From Rhodobiaceae bacterium (GTDB taxonomy: Bacteria > Pseudomonadota > Alphaproteobacteria > Rhizobiales > Tepidamorphaceae): 33,253 nt of DNA. The position numbers and the translations under genes were made by a program. The notes under the pieces were generated by a model. That model ran no database searches. It was not told where the DNA came from and saw only the letters and a list, made by a program, of their open reading frames with translations. Shown here one piece after another: positions 1 through 7,455 of this stretch (within the stretch, counting starts at the first letter, position 1; each line of letters starts with the position of its first letter). The stretch spans positions 1 to 33,253 of the forward strand of contig SKQW01000304.1 in assembly GCA_007118805.1 (NCBI GenBank), written 5' to 3'.

Positions 1-1
1 G

Positions 2-619
2 ACTACTGCATCATGCCCCGTGGCTCTCGATCAATTCCCCGCCCCCGAACCGCCGGCGCCAGACGAGGGCAACCAGCGCGAAATCGACGCCCTGCGATCC
101 TTGGCCGAATCCAGGCAGCAGCTCGCGATCCTGATCGAGGTCCTGGACGCCTACGAGCCGCAGACCATCCTGACCGCCAACGGCCTGCTCTACGAGGTGC
201 TGGCGCAGCAGCGGGGCGAGCAGGAGTTGCCCGATGGCGGCGGCGCTCGGCCTTGGCAGCCGGTCATCATCGACCCGGCCGCCGGCACGGGCACAATCTA
301 CCCGGGCGTCATCAGCGACGGAGTCACCGACCACATGCCCGATGCTGGTTACGCGAGCGGCCCGCTGGACGCATCGCCACCACCGGTGTTCACGCTCGCG
401 GACGGCACGCACCGGTTCTACGGCCGGATCGAGATCACGCCGCCGAACGCCGGGATGGCCCGATTATCTTCATTCCAGGACGCAATGGACGCAACCCGAA
501 GCGACTCGTCCAGCAGGAGGGATTTCGCTACGAGCTGGACATCGCCAGGCCAGGAGCCAGAGATCACGGACTTCGCCGGACGAGATCCGGCTGAATTCGC
601 CGCTTTGCCGGCCGCATAG
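2..619 (+). CDS. unrecognised protein, partial, possible frameshifts
   Basis: The frame is open to the left window edge and ends at TAG 617-619. A GTG at 20 is a possible start, but no ribosome site precedes it, so the gene probably begins upstream. From about 60 to 450 the codons have strongly GC-rich third positions, as expected for this genome. Between about 455 and 550 the frame loses that pattern, while the next frame reads a plausible stretch containing IIFIPGRNGRNPKRLVQQEG. After about 553 the original frame again looks reasonable. This suggests two compensating indels, or decay. I recognise no domain. The acidic, proline-rich N-terminus and short length would fit a phage structural remnant, but nothing supports that directly. 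The call rests on codon pattern only. Confidence 0.35.
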   Translation, partial: TTASCPVALDQFPAPEPPAPDEGNQREIDALRSLAESRQQLAILIEVLDAYEPQTILTANGLLYEVLAQQRGEQELPDGGGARPWQPVIIDPAAGTGTIYPGVISDGVTDHMPDAGYASGPLDASPPPVFTLADGTHRFYGRIEITPPNAGMARLSSFQDAMDATRSDSSSRRDFATSWTSPGQEPEITDFAGRDPAEFAALPAA

Positions 620-685
620 GCGCGCGGGAAATGGCTGGCGATCGGCCCTGGCCCGGTTTAGAGCTTGGGACGGGAGCGCAAAGCC

Positions 686-1324
686 ATGCCCGAATGGTTG
701 CCCACACTCTTTGTGCTTGCCGCCTTCACGCCGGCGGTCGTGCTGATCACCCTGACGCCTGGCCCCGACATGACGCTGTTTCTCGCCAAGACGCTCGGAC
801 AGGGTCGGGCCGCCGGGCTTGCGGCCATGTTGGGGGCGGGAACCGGACTCGTCATCCACGCGCTGCTTGCCGCCTTCGGCCTGTCGGCGCTGCTGGCGGC
901 CTCGGAAAGCGCGTTCTTGGCGGTCAAGATCGCCGGTGCGGTCTATCTGCTTTGGCTCGCGGTCGAGGCGATCCGGCGCGGCTCGGCCTTGGCCACTGAG
1001 GGGCGCGCGCTGCCGGCCCAGCCGCTCGGCGAGGTCTATCTGACGGGGCTCGGAATCAATCTCCTGAACCCCAAGATCGTGCTCTTCTTCGTGACGTTCC
1101 TGCCGCAATTCGTCAGCCCGGCCGATCCCCACGCGGCGGCCAAGCTCCTGTTTCTCGGGCTCTACTTCATCGCCGTGGCGATGCCGATCTGTATCGGGCT
1201 GATCCTGTGCGCCGACGGGGTGGCGCGCCACATGCGCCGCTCGCCGAGGGTTCTGCGGGCGTTCGACTATGCCTTCGCCGGGCTGATGGCGGCTTTCGCG
1301 GCGCGCCTCTTGGTCGCGCGTTAG
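686..1324 (+). CDS. LysE/RhtB-family amino-acid exporter
   Basis: A 212-residue integral membrane protein of the LysE/RhtB family, which exports amino acids or their derivatives across the inner membrane. The N-terminal helix carries the family signature TPGPDMTLFLAKTLGQG, followed by a glycine-rich second helix. About six hydrophobic segments are visible, and the stretch GLGINLLNPKIVLFFVTFLPQF is typical of the family's central loop and fourth helix. Length is normal (about 200-215). ATG 686 is preferred over an upstream in-frame TTG at 665 because a GGGACGGGAG-type ribosome site lies just ahead of it. The stop overlaps the stop of the convergent membrane-protein gene by 4 bp. The substrate cannot be told from sequence. 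Confidence 0.9.
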   Translation: MPEWLPTLFVLAAFTPAVVLITLTPGPDMTLFLAKTLGQGRAAGLAAMLGAGTGLVIHALLAAFGLSALLAASESAFLAVKIAGAVYLLWLAVEAIRRGSALATEGRALPAQPLGEVYLTGLGINLLNPKIVLFFVTFLPQFVSPADPHAAAKLLFLGLYFIAVAMPICIGLILCADGVARHMRRSPRVLRAFDYAFAGLMAAFAARLLVAR

Positions 1325-1788
1325 TCGGGGGCGGGGTCGGCCTCGGGCGCCTTGCGGGCCGGCCAGATCCCGGCGGTGCGCCCGGCGATAAGCCAGTAGG
1401 CGGCGCCGGCGACAAGGCCGGCGGCGACGAAGACGATCAGCTCGTCCGTGGCGCCTTCCGGCAGATTGTTGCCGAACGCATAGTCGGTCGCGCCGACATA
1501 GCCGACGGCGGCGATCAGCCCGCTTGCCAGCAGATAGAAGAAACCGTTGCGGATGGCGAACAGCTCCGCCAACAGGACCATGATGACTGCGCCGGGAAAG
1601 GCGAGGACGACGATGAAGGCGGCGAGCGCGCCGCCGGCATAGACGGCATGGGAGAACAGGTGCCCCAGGGCAACGTCGCCAAAGCCCGTCGTCCAGCCGG
1701 CCACCGCCAGCACGATGGTTACGCCGGCCGCGAAGCAGCCCGCCAGATAGCCGACCGTGACCGTGATCAGCCGCCCGATGATCCGCAT
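1321..1788 (-). CDS. small four-helix membrane protein downstream of rlmN
   Basis: A 155-residue protein of unknown function, starting MRIIGRLITVTVGYLAGCFAAG and ending in a charged, proline-rich tail. About four hydrophobic segments are visible (roughly residues 8-32, 50-74, 80-104 and 117-137), so it should sit in the inner membrane. ATG 1788 lies 8 bp after the rlmN stop, so the two are probably co-transcribed and perhaps translationally coupled. A longer open frame runs upstream, but it lies inside rlmN and reads as arginine-rich shadow sequence, so it was not used. I do not recognise a named family. The role may have nothing to do with rRNA methylation. Confidence 0.75.
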   Translation of the reverse strand: MRIIGRLITVTVGYLAGCFAAGVTIVLAVAGWTTGFGDVALGHLFSHAVYAGGALAAFIVVLAFPGAVIMVLLAELFAIRNGFFYLLASGLIAAVGYVGATDYAFGNNLPEGATDELIVFVAAGLVAGAAYWLIAGRTAGIWPARKAPEADPAPD

Positions 1789-1796
1789 CAGCAGTC

Positions 1797-3014
1797 TCAA
1801 CGCACCGCCTCGGTGGCGGCGCGGCGCTGGCGTGCCGGCACGCGCTCGCTCTCCGACTTGAGCTGCCCGCAGGCGGCCATGATGTCGCGGCCGCGCGGCG
1901 TGCGGACGGGGCTGGCATAGCCCGCCCGGTTGACCACCTCGGCGAAGCGCTCGATGGTGTCCCAATCGGAGCAGTCATAGGGGCTGCCCGGCCAGGGATT
2001 GAACGGGATAAGATTGATCTTGGCCGGAATGCCTCTGAGCAGGCGCACCAACTCCTTGGCGTCGGCGAGCGAGTCGTTGACCCCGTCGAGCATGACATAT
2101 TCGAAGGTGATGCGCCGCGCGTTGGACAGGCCCGGATAGTTGCGACAGGCCTCCAACAATTCGTCGAGCGGATATTTGCGGTTCAGCGGGACGAGCTCGT
2201 TGCGCAGATCGTCGCGCACCGCGTGGAGCGAGATGGCCAGCATGACGCCGATCTCCGCGCCGGCGCGCGGGATCATCGGGACGACGCCGGCGGTCGACAG
2301 GGTGATGCGCCGCTTCGACAGCGACAGGCCTTCGCCGTCCGAGGCGATCAGCATGGCCGCCTTGACGTTGTCGAAATTGTAGAGCGGCTCGCCCATGCCC
2401 ATCAGCACGACATTGGTGATGGCGCGCTCGGCGTCGGGCAGTGGTGCGTCGGTGGGCCGGCTCGCCCCCGGCCACTCGCCGAGACGGTCGCGCGCCACCA
2501 GGATCTGCGCCACGATCTCCCCGGCGGTCAGGTTGCGCACGAGCTTCTGGGTGCCGGTGTGACAGAACCGGCAGTTCAGCGTGCAGCCTACCTGGCTGGA
2601 CACGCAGAGCGTGCCCCGGTCGTGTTCCGGGATATAGACTGTCTCGACCTCGACCGGCCCGCTGCCCTCGCGCGAGGCAAAGCGCAGAAGCCATTTCCGG
2701 GTGCCGTCGAGCGAGACCTGCTCGGTGACGAGCTCGGGTCGGGCGATGTCGAAACGCGCGGCAAGCTCGGCGCGCAGCGACTTGCCAATGTCGCTCATCC
2801 CGTCAAACCCGGTAGCGCCGGCGCGATACAGCCAGTTCCAGAGCTGCGCGCAGCGCATCCGGCGCTGGCGCTCGGGCACGCCGATCTCGCTCAGGGCTGC
2901 CGCCAGCCCGTCGCGGCCAAGGCCGATGAGCGACGGGCGCGCCGGCGCAGCCGGCGCAGCCATTACCGGCGCGGCGTTGCGGTTGTCCCGCGCGATATCC
3001 AGGCTGATCGACAT
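1797..3014 (-). CDS. rlmN: 23S rRNA/tRNA adenine C2-methyltransferase RlmN
   Basis: A radical-SAM enzyme of 405 residues that methylates C2 of A2503 in 23S rRNA and A37 in some tRNAs. The [4Fe-4S] motif is CTLNCRFC (C144, C148, C151). The two mechanistic cysteines of RlmN are present: C137 in [11 protein letters not shown] and C382 in DIMAACGQL, the latter being the residue that carries the methyl intermediate in the E. coli enzyme. The SAM-binding GMGEP motif is at 206-210. ATG 3014 is chosen because AAGGAG lies 4 bases ahead; an upstream in-frame start at 3047 has no such site. About 30 N-terminal residues are a poorly conserved Ala/Pro-rich extension. The next gene follows after 8 bp. Confidence 0.97.
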   Translation of the reverse strand: MSISLDIARDNRNAAPVMAAPAAPARPSLIGLGRDGLAAALSEIGVPERQRRMRCAQLWNWLYRAGATGFDGMSDIGKSLRAELAARFDIARPELVTEQVSLDGTRKWLLRFASREGSGPVEVETVYIPEHDRGTLCVSSQVGCTLNCRFCHTGTQKLVRNLTAGEIVAQILVARDRLGEWPGASRPTDAPLPDAERAITNVVLMGMGEPLYNFDNVKAAMLIASDGEGLSLSKRRITLSTAGVVPMIPRAGAEIGVMLAISLHAVRDDLRNELVPLNRKYPLDELLEACRNYPGLSNARRITFEYVMLDGVNDSLADAKELVRLLRGIPAKINLIPFNPWPGSPYDCSDWDTIERFAEVVNRAGYASPVRTPRGRDIMAACGQLKSESERVPARQRRAATEAVR

Positions 3015-3258
3015 GACACTCCTTGGGCAGGGCCGCCCGCGGTCCACGCTGCGCCCGGCCGGAACATAATGTCAATTTCGGCATCGTGCCAGTGTGGTGG
3101 ATTTGACGTTCGTCACCATGCTTGCAGCAGGTGCCGCAGAATGGTTTCGGATTAGAATTGGACAATGGGGTGTGATCGCAGGCAAGCGTCGGGACCGAGG
3201 GAACCGGATCGCGCCTGGAGCGACTCTGGCATCTAATACACGGGCGGCGCTCAATCCG

Positions 3259-3279
3259 ATGTCAAATTCGACATTCCAC
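3259..3279. repeat. arm of a CTAGTGG-type palindromic element
   Basis: The stretch GTCAAATTCGACATTCCAC matches the right arm of the element at 9780-9857 with one difference in 19 positions. The matching left arm is not clean here; a looser match (GTGGTGGATTTGACGTTCG) lies near 3092-3110. This may be one arm of a decayed copy. Confidence 0.5.
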
Positions 3280-3338
3280 CGGACCGGCTTCCGATCAATT
3301 GCCTCACGCCTGATGCCCGAGGATGCCGCCCGGCAGCA

Positions 3339-3674
3339 CTGGATCCCTGCCTGCGCGGGGATGAGCGGGTGAGGAGGCGCCGCGCCTTCTGTCGCGAAGC
3401 CTTGAGCTGAATTTGCCTGCCGATTCTGGATTCCCGCTTTCGCGGGAATGTAGCGGGAGGGGGGAAGCGTCCCAATTTCCGCTCATGCCCGGGGAGGCGT
3501 GCGCCCGGTTGCAGCGGTGCCGCAAAGGCAGTGGCTGCGACCCGGGCCTCTGCCCTTCGCTGGCATGCATGGTTGGGCAGGTCAGCCCTGGATCTCCGCC
3601 TGCGCTGGGATGAGCGGGGTGTGGGTGAGGCCGTGCCCCAGTCTCCGCTCATACCCGCGAAAGCGGGTATCCAG
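3339..3674. repeat. cluster of four REP-like palindromic units
   Basis: Four copies of a ~30-base unit are visible: 3339-3369, 3426-3457 and 3588-3619 in one orientation and 3645-3674 inverted. The shared pattern is CTGGAT, then a GC-rich hairpin such as CCCGCTTTCGCGGG, then ATGAGCGGG. A further half copy in inverted orientation starts near 3478. The hairpin in the second and fourth copies is perfect, while the first and third carry mismatches. Such short palindromic intergenic repeats are common in proteobacteria. No transposase is nearby. Confidence 0.8.
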
Positions 3675-3833
3675 TAGGGCCGTGCCCCAAGGCAGCGCCA
3701 GCGAGAATGGGTGCGGCGGGAGCCACGCAACACCGGACAGGCGGTTCGGCAAGACCGCAAGCCGCTCAATTGGAATGAGCGACGAGCGGTTCTCTTATTG
3801 TCCGGACTTGGCTTCGATGAGCGGCACGAGCCG

Positions 3834-4340
3834 CTACGCGCACTCTTCCTCGATTCGCTCCAGCGCGGCGGTCACGCCGAGCAGCGAGTAGCGGTCCGTG
3901 GTGTCCGTCCCTCGCTGCGAGGTGCCCCGCACGATCATGTCGGTGCCGGCCTTCATGGCCTCGATCAGCCGCTCTTCCTCGGCCACATTGTCGATCCATG
4001 CCCCGTCGTCGCGGGTGACCAGCGCGAATGTGTCGTCGCCGATCTCCACGGACGCCTGGCTGCCTTCGCGATAGGGATAGCCCGTGGTCACGCTGACCTC
4101 GTGGCGCACCCCCTCATTCGGTCGCATGGTGACATAGAAGAAAACATCGCCGCGGCGAACGCCCTGCGGCTCCATCGATTGCGGCTGTGTCAACACGTAG
4201 CAGACGGGCCCGTTGTCGGTCTCGGCCTTCATCGCCGCCCAGTCGCGGAACTGATCGATCGGGGTGGTTGCATGTGCCATGGCCGGAACGAGAATGACGG
4301 CCGCCGCGGCGGCAACGAACAGTCGCATGTATCTCAGCAT
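3834..4340 (-). CDS. IalB-family periplasmic protein
   Basis: A 168-residue secreted protein resembling the invasion-associated locus B family (Pfam IalB), widespread in Hyphomicrobiales. The N-terminus (MRLF, then an alanine-rich core ending AMAHA) is a signal peptide. The mature part has the family layout: an early DW, a VCYV cysteine around the first third, a central beta-rich section and a C-terminal SLLGVTAALERIEEECA, giving two cysteines that could form a disulfide. Starts at 4340 (MLRYMRLF) and 4328 (MRLF) are both possible. A purine-rich GGTGGGGG lies just ahead of 4340, rather close to it, so the exact start is uncertain. In Bartonella, IalB affects erythrocyte invasion; in free-living relatives the role is general envelope function. 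Its position near rlmN is, to my knowledge, a frequent arrangement. Confidence 0.85.
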   Translation of the reverse strand: MLRYMRLFVAAAAAVILVPAMAHATTPIDQFRDWAAMKAETDNGPVCYVLTQPQSMEPQGVRRGDVFFYVTMRPNEGVRHEVSVTTGYPYREGSQASVEIGDDTFALVTRDDGAWIDNVAEEERLIEAMKAGTDMIVRGTSQRGTDTTDRYSLLGVTAALERIEEECA

Positions 4341-4683
4341 TTCCCCCACCGGGTTTCAGCTACATCCACAGGCATCACGGATACTCAAAAGGTCCCAAAC
4401 GGGCTCTTAACACGGCGCGATTCGCGGCCCTTGACCGAACCCTTTCTGAAACCGCCAAGTTACGCCGATTCGCGGCGTCATTGTCGCAGAATCTCGGCAG
4501 GAATTGGGCGAGGGGCAACGCGAGAGCCTCGCCTTGTCGTCATGGACAAGGCCCCCTTTGGACGATGGCATGGCGAGCCGCGCGTTGCCCCGGCTTCACA
4601 GTTTCGCTATGCCCGGTCCGTAGCCCGCCAAGCGGGGGTAAAATGGGCCGGGCACTGACGGCGAGGCGAAGGGGAGACATGCC
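4341..4683. other. divergent intergenic region ialB / quinone oxidoreductase
   Basis: No gene is visible. Both flanking genes point away, so promoters for each should lie here. An 11-bp direct repeat, CGATTCGCGGC, occurs at 4418-4428 and 4466-4476, 48 bp apart start to start. A ribosome site AGGGGAG precedes the rightward gene. No convincing -35/-10 pair was found. Confidence 0.5.
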
Positions 4684-5658
4684 ATGAAGGCCGTGCTGTG
4701 CGAGGAACTCGGTCCGCCCTCCAGCCTGGTCGTGCGGGATCTGCCCGATCCGGAGCCCCGCGCCGGCGAGGTGGTTGTCGAGATCGCCGCCGCGGCGCTC
4801 AATTTCTTCGATACGCTAATTATCGAGGGCAAGTATCAGTACAGGCCCGAGCCGCCCTTCTCGCCCGGCGCGGAGTTCGCCGGGCGCGTTGCCGCGCTCG
4901 GCGCCGGGGTGACGGGCTTTGCCGTCGGCGAGCGCGTAGTCGGCTATAGCGGCTGGGGCGCCTGCCGGGAGAAAATCGCCGTGCCCGCCACCAATCTCGT
5001 CCACGTGCCGGAAGACGTGACATTCGAGACCGCGGCCGGCCTTACCGTCACCTACGGAACGACGATCCACGGGCTTGTCGATCGCGCGCAGCTCAAGGCC
5101 GGGGAGACCGTGCTGGTGCTGGGCGCGGCCGGCGGGGTGGGGATCGCGGCGGTGGAGATCGCCAAGGCGCTCGGCGCGCGGGTCATCGCGGCCGCCTCGT
5201 CGCCCGAAAAGCTCACCTTCTGCGCCGCGCGCGGGGCCGATGAGGGGATCGACTACAAGGCCGAGGACCTGCGGGCACGCCTGCGCGAGTTGTGCCCCGA
5301 CGGGGTCGACGTCGTCTATGATCCGGTCGGCGGGCCCTATGCCGAGCCGGCGCTGCGCGCGCTCGGCTGGCGCGGGCGCTATCTGGTGATCGGCTTCACC
5401 GCCGGCGAGATCCCCCGGATTCCGCTCAATCTCGTGCTGCTCAAGGGGTGCGACGTGCGCGGGGTGTTCTGGGGGCGCTTCATCGAGCTGGAGCCTGACC
5501 GCCACGCCGAGCACATGAAGCGGCTGCTCGGCTGGGTGGCCGAGGGCAAGATCTCCGTGCCGATCCAGGCCCGCTATCGGCTCGATGAGACCCCCGAGGC
5601 GCTGGTCGAAATCGCTGAGCGCCGCGTGCAGGGCAAGATCGTGGTGGGGACCGACTGA
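4684..5658 (+). CDS. NADPH:quinone oxidoreductase family protein (MDR superfamily)
   Basis: A 324-residue zinc-independent medium-chain dehydrogenase/reductase, expected to reduce quinones or enone-type substrates with NADPH in the cytoplasm. The N-terminal catalytic GroES-like domain covers about residues 1-125 and includes ALNFFDTLIIEG and SPGAEFAGRV. The Rossmann fold follows with GAAGGVG at 147-153 and AKALGARVIAAASS directly after. The zinc-binding cysteines of alcohol dehydrogenases are absent, which fits the quinone-reductase branch. Length is normal. ATG 4684 has AGGGGAG about 7 bases upstream. It is transcribed away from ialB. The true substrate is unknown because this family also contains acryloyl-CoA and enoyl reductases. 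Confidence 0.9.
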   Translation: MKAVLCEELGPPSSLVVRDLPDPEPRAGEVVVEIAAAALNFFDTLIIEGKYQYRPEPPFSPGAEFAGRVAALGAGVTGFAVGERVVGYSGWGACREKIAVPATNLVHVPEDVTFETAAGLTVTYGTTIHGLVDRAQLKAGETVLVLGAAGGVGIAAVEIAKALGARVIAAASSPEKLTFCAARGADEGIDYKAEDLRARLRELCPDGVDVVYDPVGGPYAEPALRALGWRGRYLVIGFTAGEIPRIPLNLVLLKGCDVRGVFWGRFIELEPDRHAEHMKRLLGWVAEGKISVPIQARYRLDETPEALVEIAERRVQGKIVVGTD

Positions 5659-5712
5659 CCCGCCTTGCGGGAACCCTTGCCCGGGTCGCGCGTTGCTCCC
5701 TGATGCAGGAGG

Positions 5713-5729
5713 TGCGGCAGTCTGCCGCA
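5713..5729. other. perfect 17-base palindromic hairpin
   Basis: TGCGGCAG, a single T, then CTGCCGCA, 19 bases ahead of the lipoprotein start and 55 bases after the oxidoreductase stop. There is no T-run on either side, so it is not a typical intrinsic terminator. It could be an mRNA hairpin or a protein-binding dyad. Confidence 0.5.
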
Positions 5730-5747
5730 TGAGCCCGGGAGCGAACC

Positions 5748-5996
5748 ATGAAACGAGCCCTTCCCTTGGCTGGAGCGATTGTGGGTGCATCGCTTCTCGT
5801 AACCGGCTGCGGCTATCATCCCACTGATCGGGCGCTCAGCGGCGGGCTGCTCGGTGCTGGCGCCGGCGCGGCAGTCGGTGCCGCGGCTGGCGATGCGGGT
5901 GCGGGCGCCCTGATCGGCGGCGCCGCCGGTGCCGTGACCGGCGCGGTCACCCGCCCCGATCAGATCTATCTCGGCCGGCCGATCTGGCGGCCCTGA
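5748..5996 (+). CDS. small glycine-zipper lipoprotein
   Basis: An 82-residue exported protein. The signal peptide (MKRALPLAGAIVGASLLVTGC) ends in a lipobox-like VTGC, so the mature protein should be lipidated at C21 and anchored in the envelope. Residues about 32-68 are a Gly/Ala-rich repeat with GxxxG spacing (LLGAGAGAAVGAAAGDAGAGALIGG split over two helices), the mark of glycine-zipper domains that can pack or oligomerise in membranes. A GGGAG ribosome site precedes ATG 5748. Proteins of this kind are often induced by envelope or osmotic stress in related bacteria, but the sequence does not show that here. It stands alone between two unrelated genes. Confidence 0.85.
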   Translation: MKRALPLAGAIVGASLLVTGCGYHPTDRALSGGLLGAGAGAAVGAAAGDAGAGALIGGAAGAVTGAVTRPDQIYLGRPIWRP

Positions 5997-6143
5997 ACCC
6001 CGATCCCTGACGCCTGCCGGCCGTCGCCGCTCTCCCTGTGCGGCGGCGGCCGGCCTCTGCTTGCCGACGCGGATGCGAGAGGGGCAATCTGCTCCTACAT
6101 GTAGGGTCGACGGGTTGGCCCATGGCAGGAGGCGTCGCGCGCG

Positions 6144-7271
6144 ATGAAATGGTCCCTGAAACTCGGCACCATCGCTGGAACACAGGTCCGCGTTCACATA
6201 ACCTTCTGGCTGCTGCTGATCTGGATCGGCTTCATGCACTATCTGATCGGCGGCCTCGACGCGGCCTGGGTCGGCGTATTGTTCATCCTCGCGGTGTTCG
6301 CCTGCGTGGTGGCCCATGAGTTCGGCCACGCCTTGGCCGCGCGCCGTTACGGCATCCGCACGCCGGACATCACCCTGCTGCCGATCGGCGGCCTCGCCCG
6401 GCTCGAGCGCATGCCCGACGAGCCGCGCCAGGAACTGGTCATCGCGGTGGCCGGCCCGCTGGTCAATGTGGTGATCGCGCTGCTCTTATTCATCTATCTG
6501 GCCGGCAACGTCTCCTACGAGCATCTACTGATGATTGAGGACCCGCGGGCCAATTTCCTGTCGCGTCTGGCCGCGGTGAACATCTTCCTCGTGGTCTTCA
6601 ACATGATCCCGGCCTTCCCGATGGATGGCGGCCGTGTCCTGCGAGCGCTGCTCGCCTTCCGCATGCCATGGGCCAAGGCCACCCAGATCGCCGCCTCGAT
6701 CGGCCAGGGCTTTGCCTTCGCGCTCGGCTTCATCGGCCTGTTCCTCAACCCGATCCTCATCTTCATCGCCATCTTCGTCTACCTCGCCGCCGCCGCCGAG
6801 GCGCAGAACGCGCAGATCCGCGATGTCTCCTCGAGCGTGCTGACGGGCGATGTGATGGTCACCGATTTCGGGACCCTACGCGAAAGCTCGTCGGTCGACG
6901 AGGCGATCGAACTCTTACTTGCAACGACCCAGCGCGAGTTCCCGGTGGTGGATTCGGGCGGGCACATGATGGGGCTGCTGACGCGCGATGACATCATCCG
7001 CGCGCTCAAGGAAGACGGCCCGCAGACCCGGGTGGGCAACGTCATGCGCACCGATATTCCCACCATTCACCACCGCAAGTGCCTGGAGGATGCGTTCCGG
7101 CTCATGCAGGACGGCTCGGTGCCGGCGGTCGCCGTGCTCGACAGCGCCGATCACCTGGTCGGCCTTGTCACCCATGAGACGATCGGCGAGATGATGATGG
7201 TGCGCTCGGCGGTGCCCGAAGGGTTCAGCTTCGGCCGCCTGCGCAAGCGCAACATCCGGCCGGCGGCCTGA
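6144..7271 (+). CDS. site-2 protease family zinc metalloprotease with two CBS domains
   Basis: A 375-residue polytopic membrane protein of the M50 (S2P/SpoIVFB-like) family. These zinc enzymes cut substrates inside the membrane. The zinc motif HEFGH is at residues 58-62, and the third ligand Asp is in NMIPAFPMDGGR (153-164). About five to six hydrophobic segments occupy residues 15-215. Two CBS domains follow (about 236-290 and 297-352), the first starting GDVMVTDF and the second GNVMRTDIP. They usually bind adenine nucleotides, so activity may respond to energy state. All catalytic residues are present. ATG 6144 has AGGAGG 11 bases upstream. No anti-sigma factor gene is adjacent, so the substrate is unknown. 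Confidence 0.93.
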   Translation: MKWSLKLGTIAGTQVRVHITFWLLLIWIGFMHYLIGGLDAAWVGVLFILAVFACVVAHEFGHALAARRYGIRTPDITLLPIGGLARLERMPDEPRQELVIAVAGPLVNVVIALLLFIYLAGNVSYEHLLMIEDPRANFLSRLAAVNIFLVVFNMIPAFPMDGGRVLRALLAFRMPWAKATQIAASIGQGFAFALGFIGLFLNPILIFIAIFVYLAAAAEAQNAQIRDVSSSVLTGDVMVTDFGTLRESSSVDEAIELLLATTQREFPVVDSGGHMMGLLTRDDIIRALKEDGPQTRVGNVMRTDIPTIHHRKCLEDAFRLMQDGSVPAVAVLDSADHLVGLVTHETIGEMMMVRSAVPEGFSFGRLRKRNIRPAA

Positions 7272-7290
7272 GGCGCGGCGATCTTGCTCA

Positions 7291-7392
7291 TCAAACGGGG
7301 GAGAGCGGCAGGGCGCGGTTCATCAGGAAGGCGACGGCGACGAGGGCGACAATGACGATCACGACGATCCGAACGAAACGTGGATTGCGCAT
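7291..7392 (-). CDS. 33-residue single-pass membrane protein (small ORF)
   Basis: A short frame reading MRNPRFVRIVVIVIVALVAV and ending PLSPV. It has a basic N-terminus, a clean hydrophobic helix (about residues 8-24) and a short tail, so the N-terminus would be expected in the cytoplasm. GAGGG lies about 8-9 bases ahead of the ATG at 7392 on the minus strand. The stop is 20 bases from the end of the protease gene, which runs the other way. Its high hydrophobicity, ribosome site and sensible codon use argue for a real gene, but no homolog is known to me. Confidence 0.5.
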   Translation of the reverse strand: MRNPRFVRIVVIVIVALVAVAFLMNRALPLSPV

Positions 7393-7455
7393 CTCATCTG
7401 CCCTCGTGGTGTCGGTCGGCCGGCGCCTCAAGGCGTGAAATTCTAGGAGCACGGC

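Larger units (their letters stand above)
3015..3833. other. 819-bp intergenic region with repeats, no gene
   Basis: This lies between ialB and rlmN, both on the minus strand. Open frames across it are discordant and look like chance. It holds the REP-like cluster at 3339-3674, a fragment related to the CTAGTGG palindromic element around 3259-3279, and a small hairpin (AGCGGC, loop ACGA, GCCGCT) at 3820-3835 touching the ialB stop. The rlmN promoter should lie just upstream of 3014, but I cannot place it with confidence. Confidence 0.7.

Noticed and set aside
2-619. A prophage at the left edge
   Set aside because: Only one short unrecognised gene is visible, with no integrase, tail, capsid or terminase signature in the window.
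470-2098. A minus-strand open frame spanning the LysE gene and parts of the rlmN operon
   Set aside because: Overlaps three supported genes and reads as arginine-rich shadow sequence.
3339-3674. A CRISPR array
   Set aside because: Copies vary in sequence and orientation and the spacing is irregular (about 57 to 132 bases).
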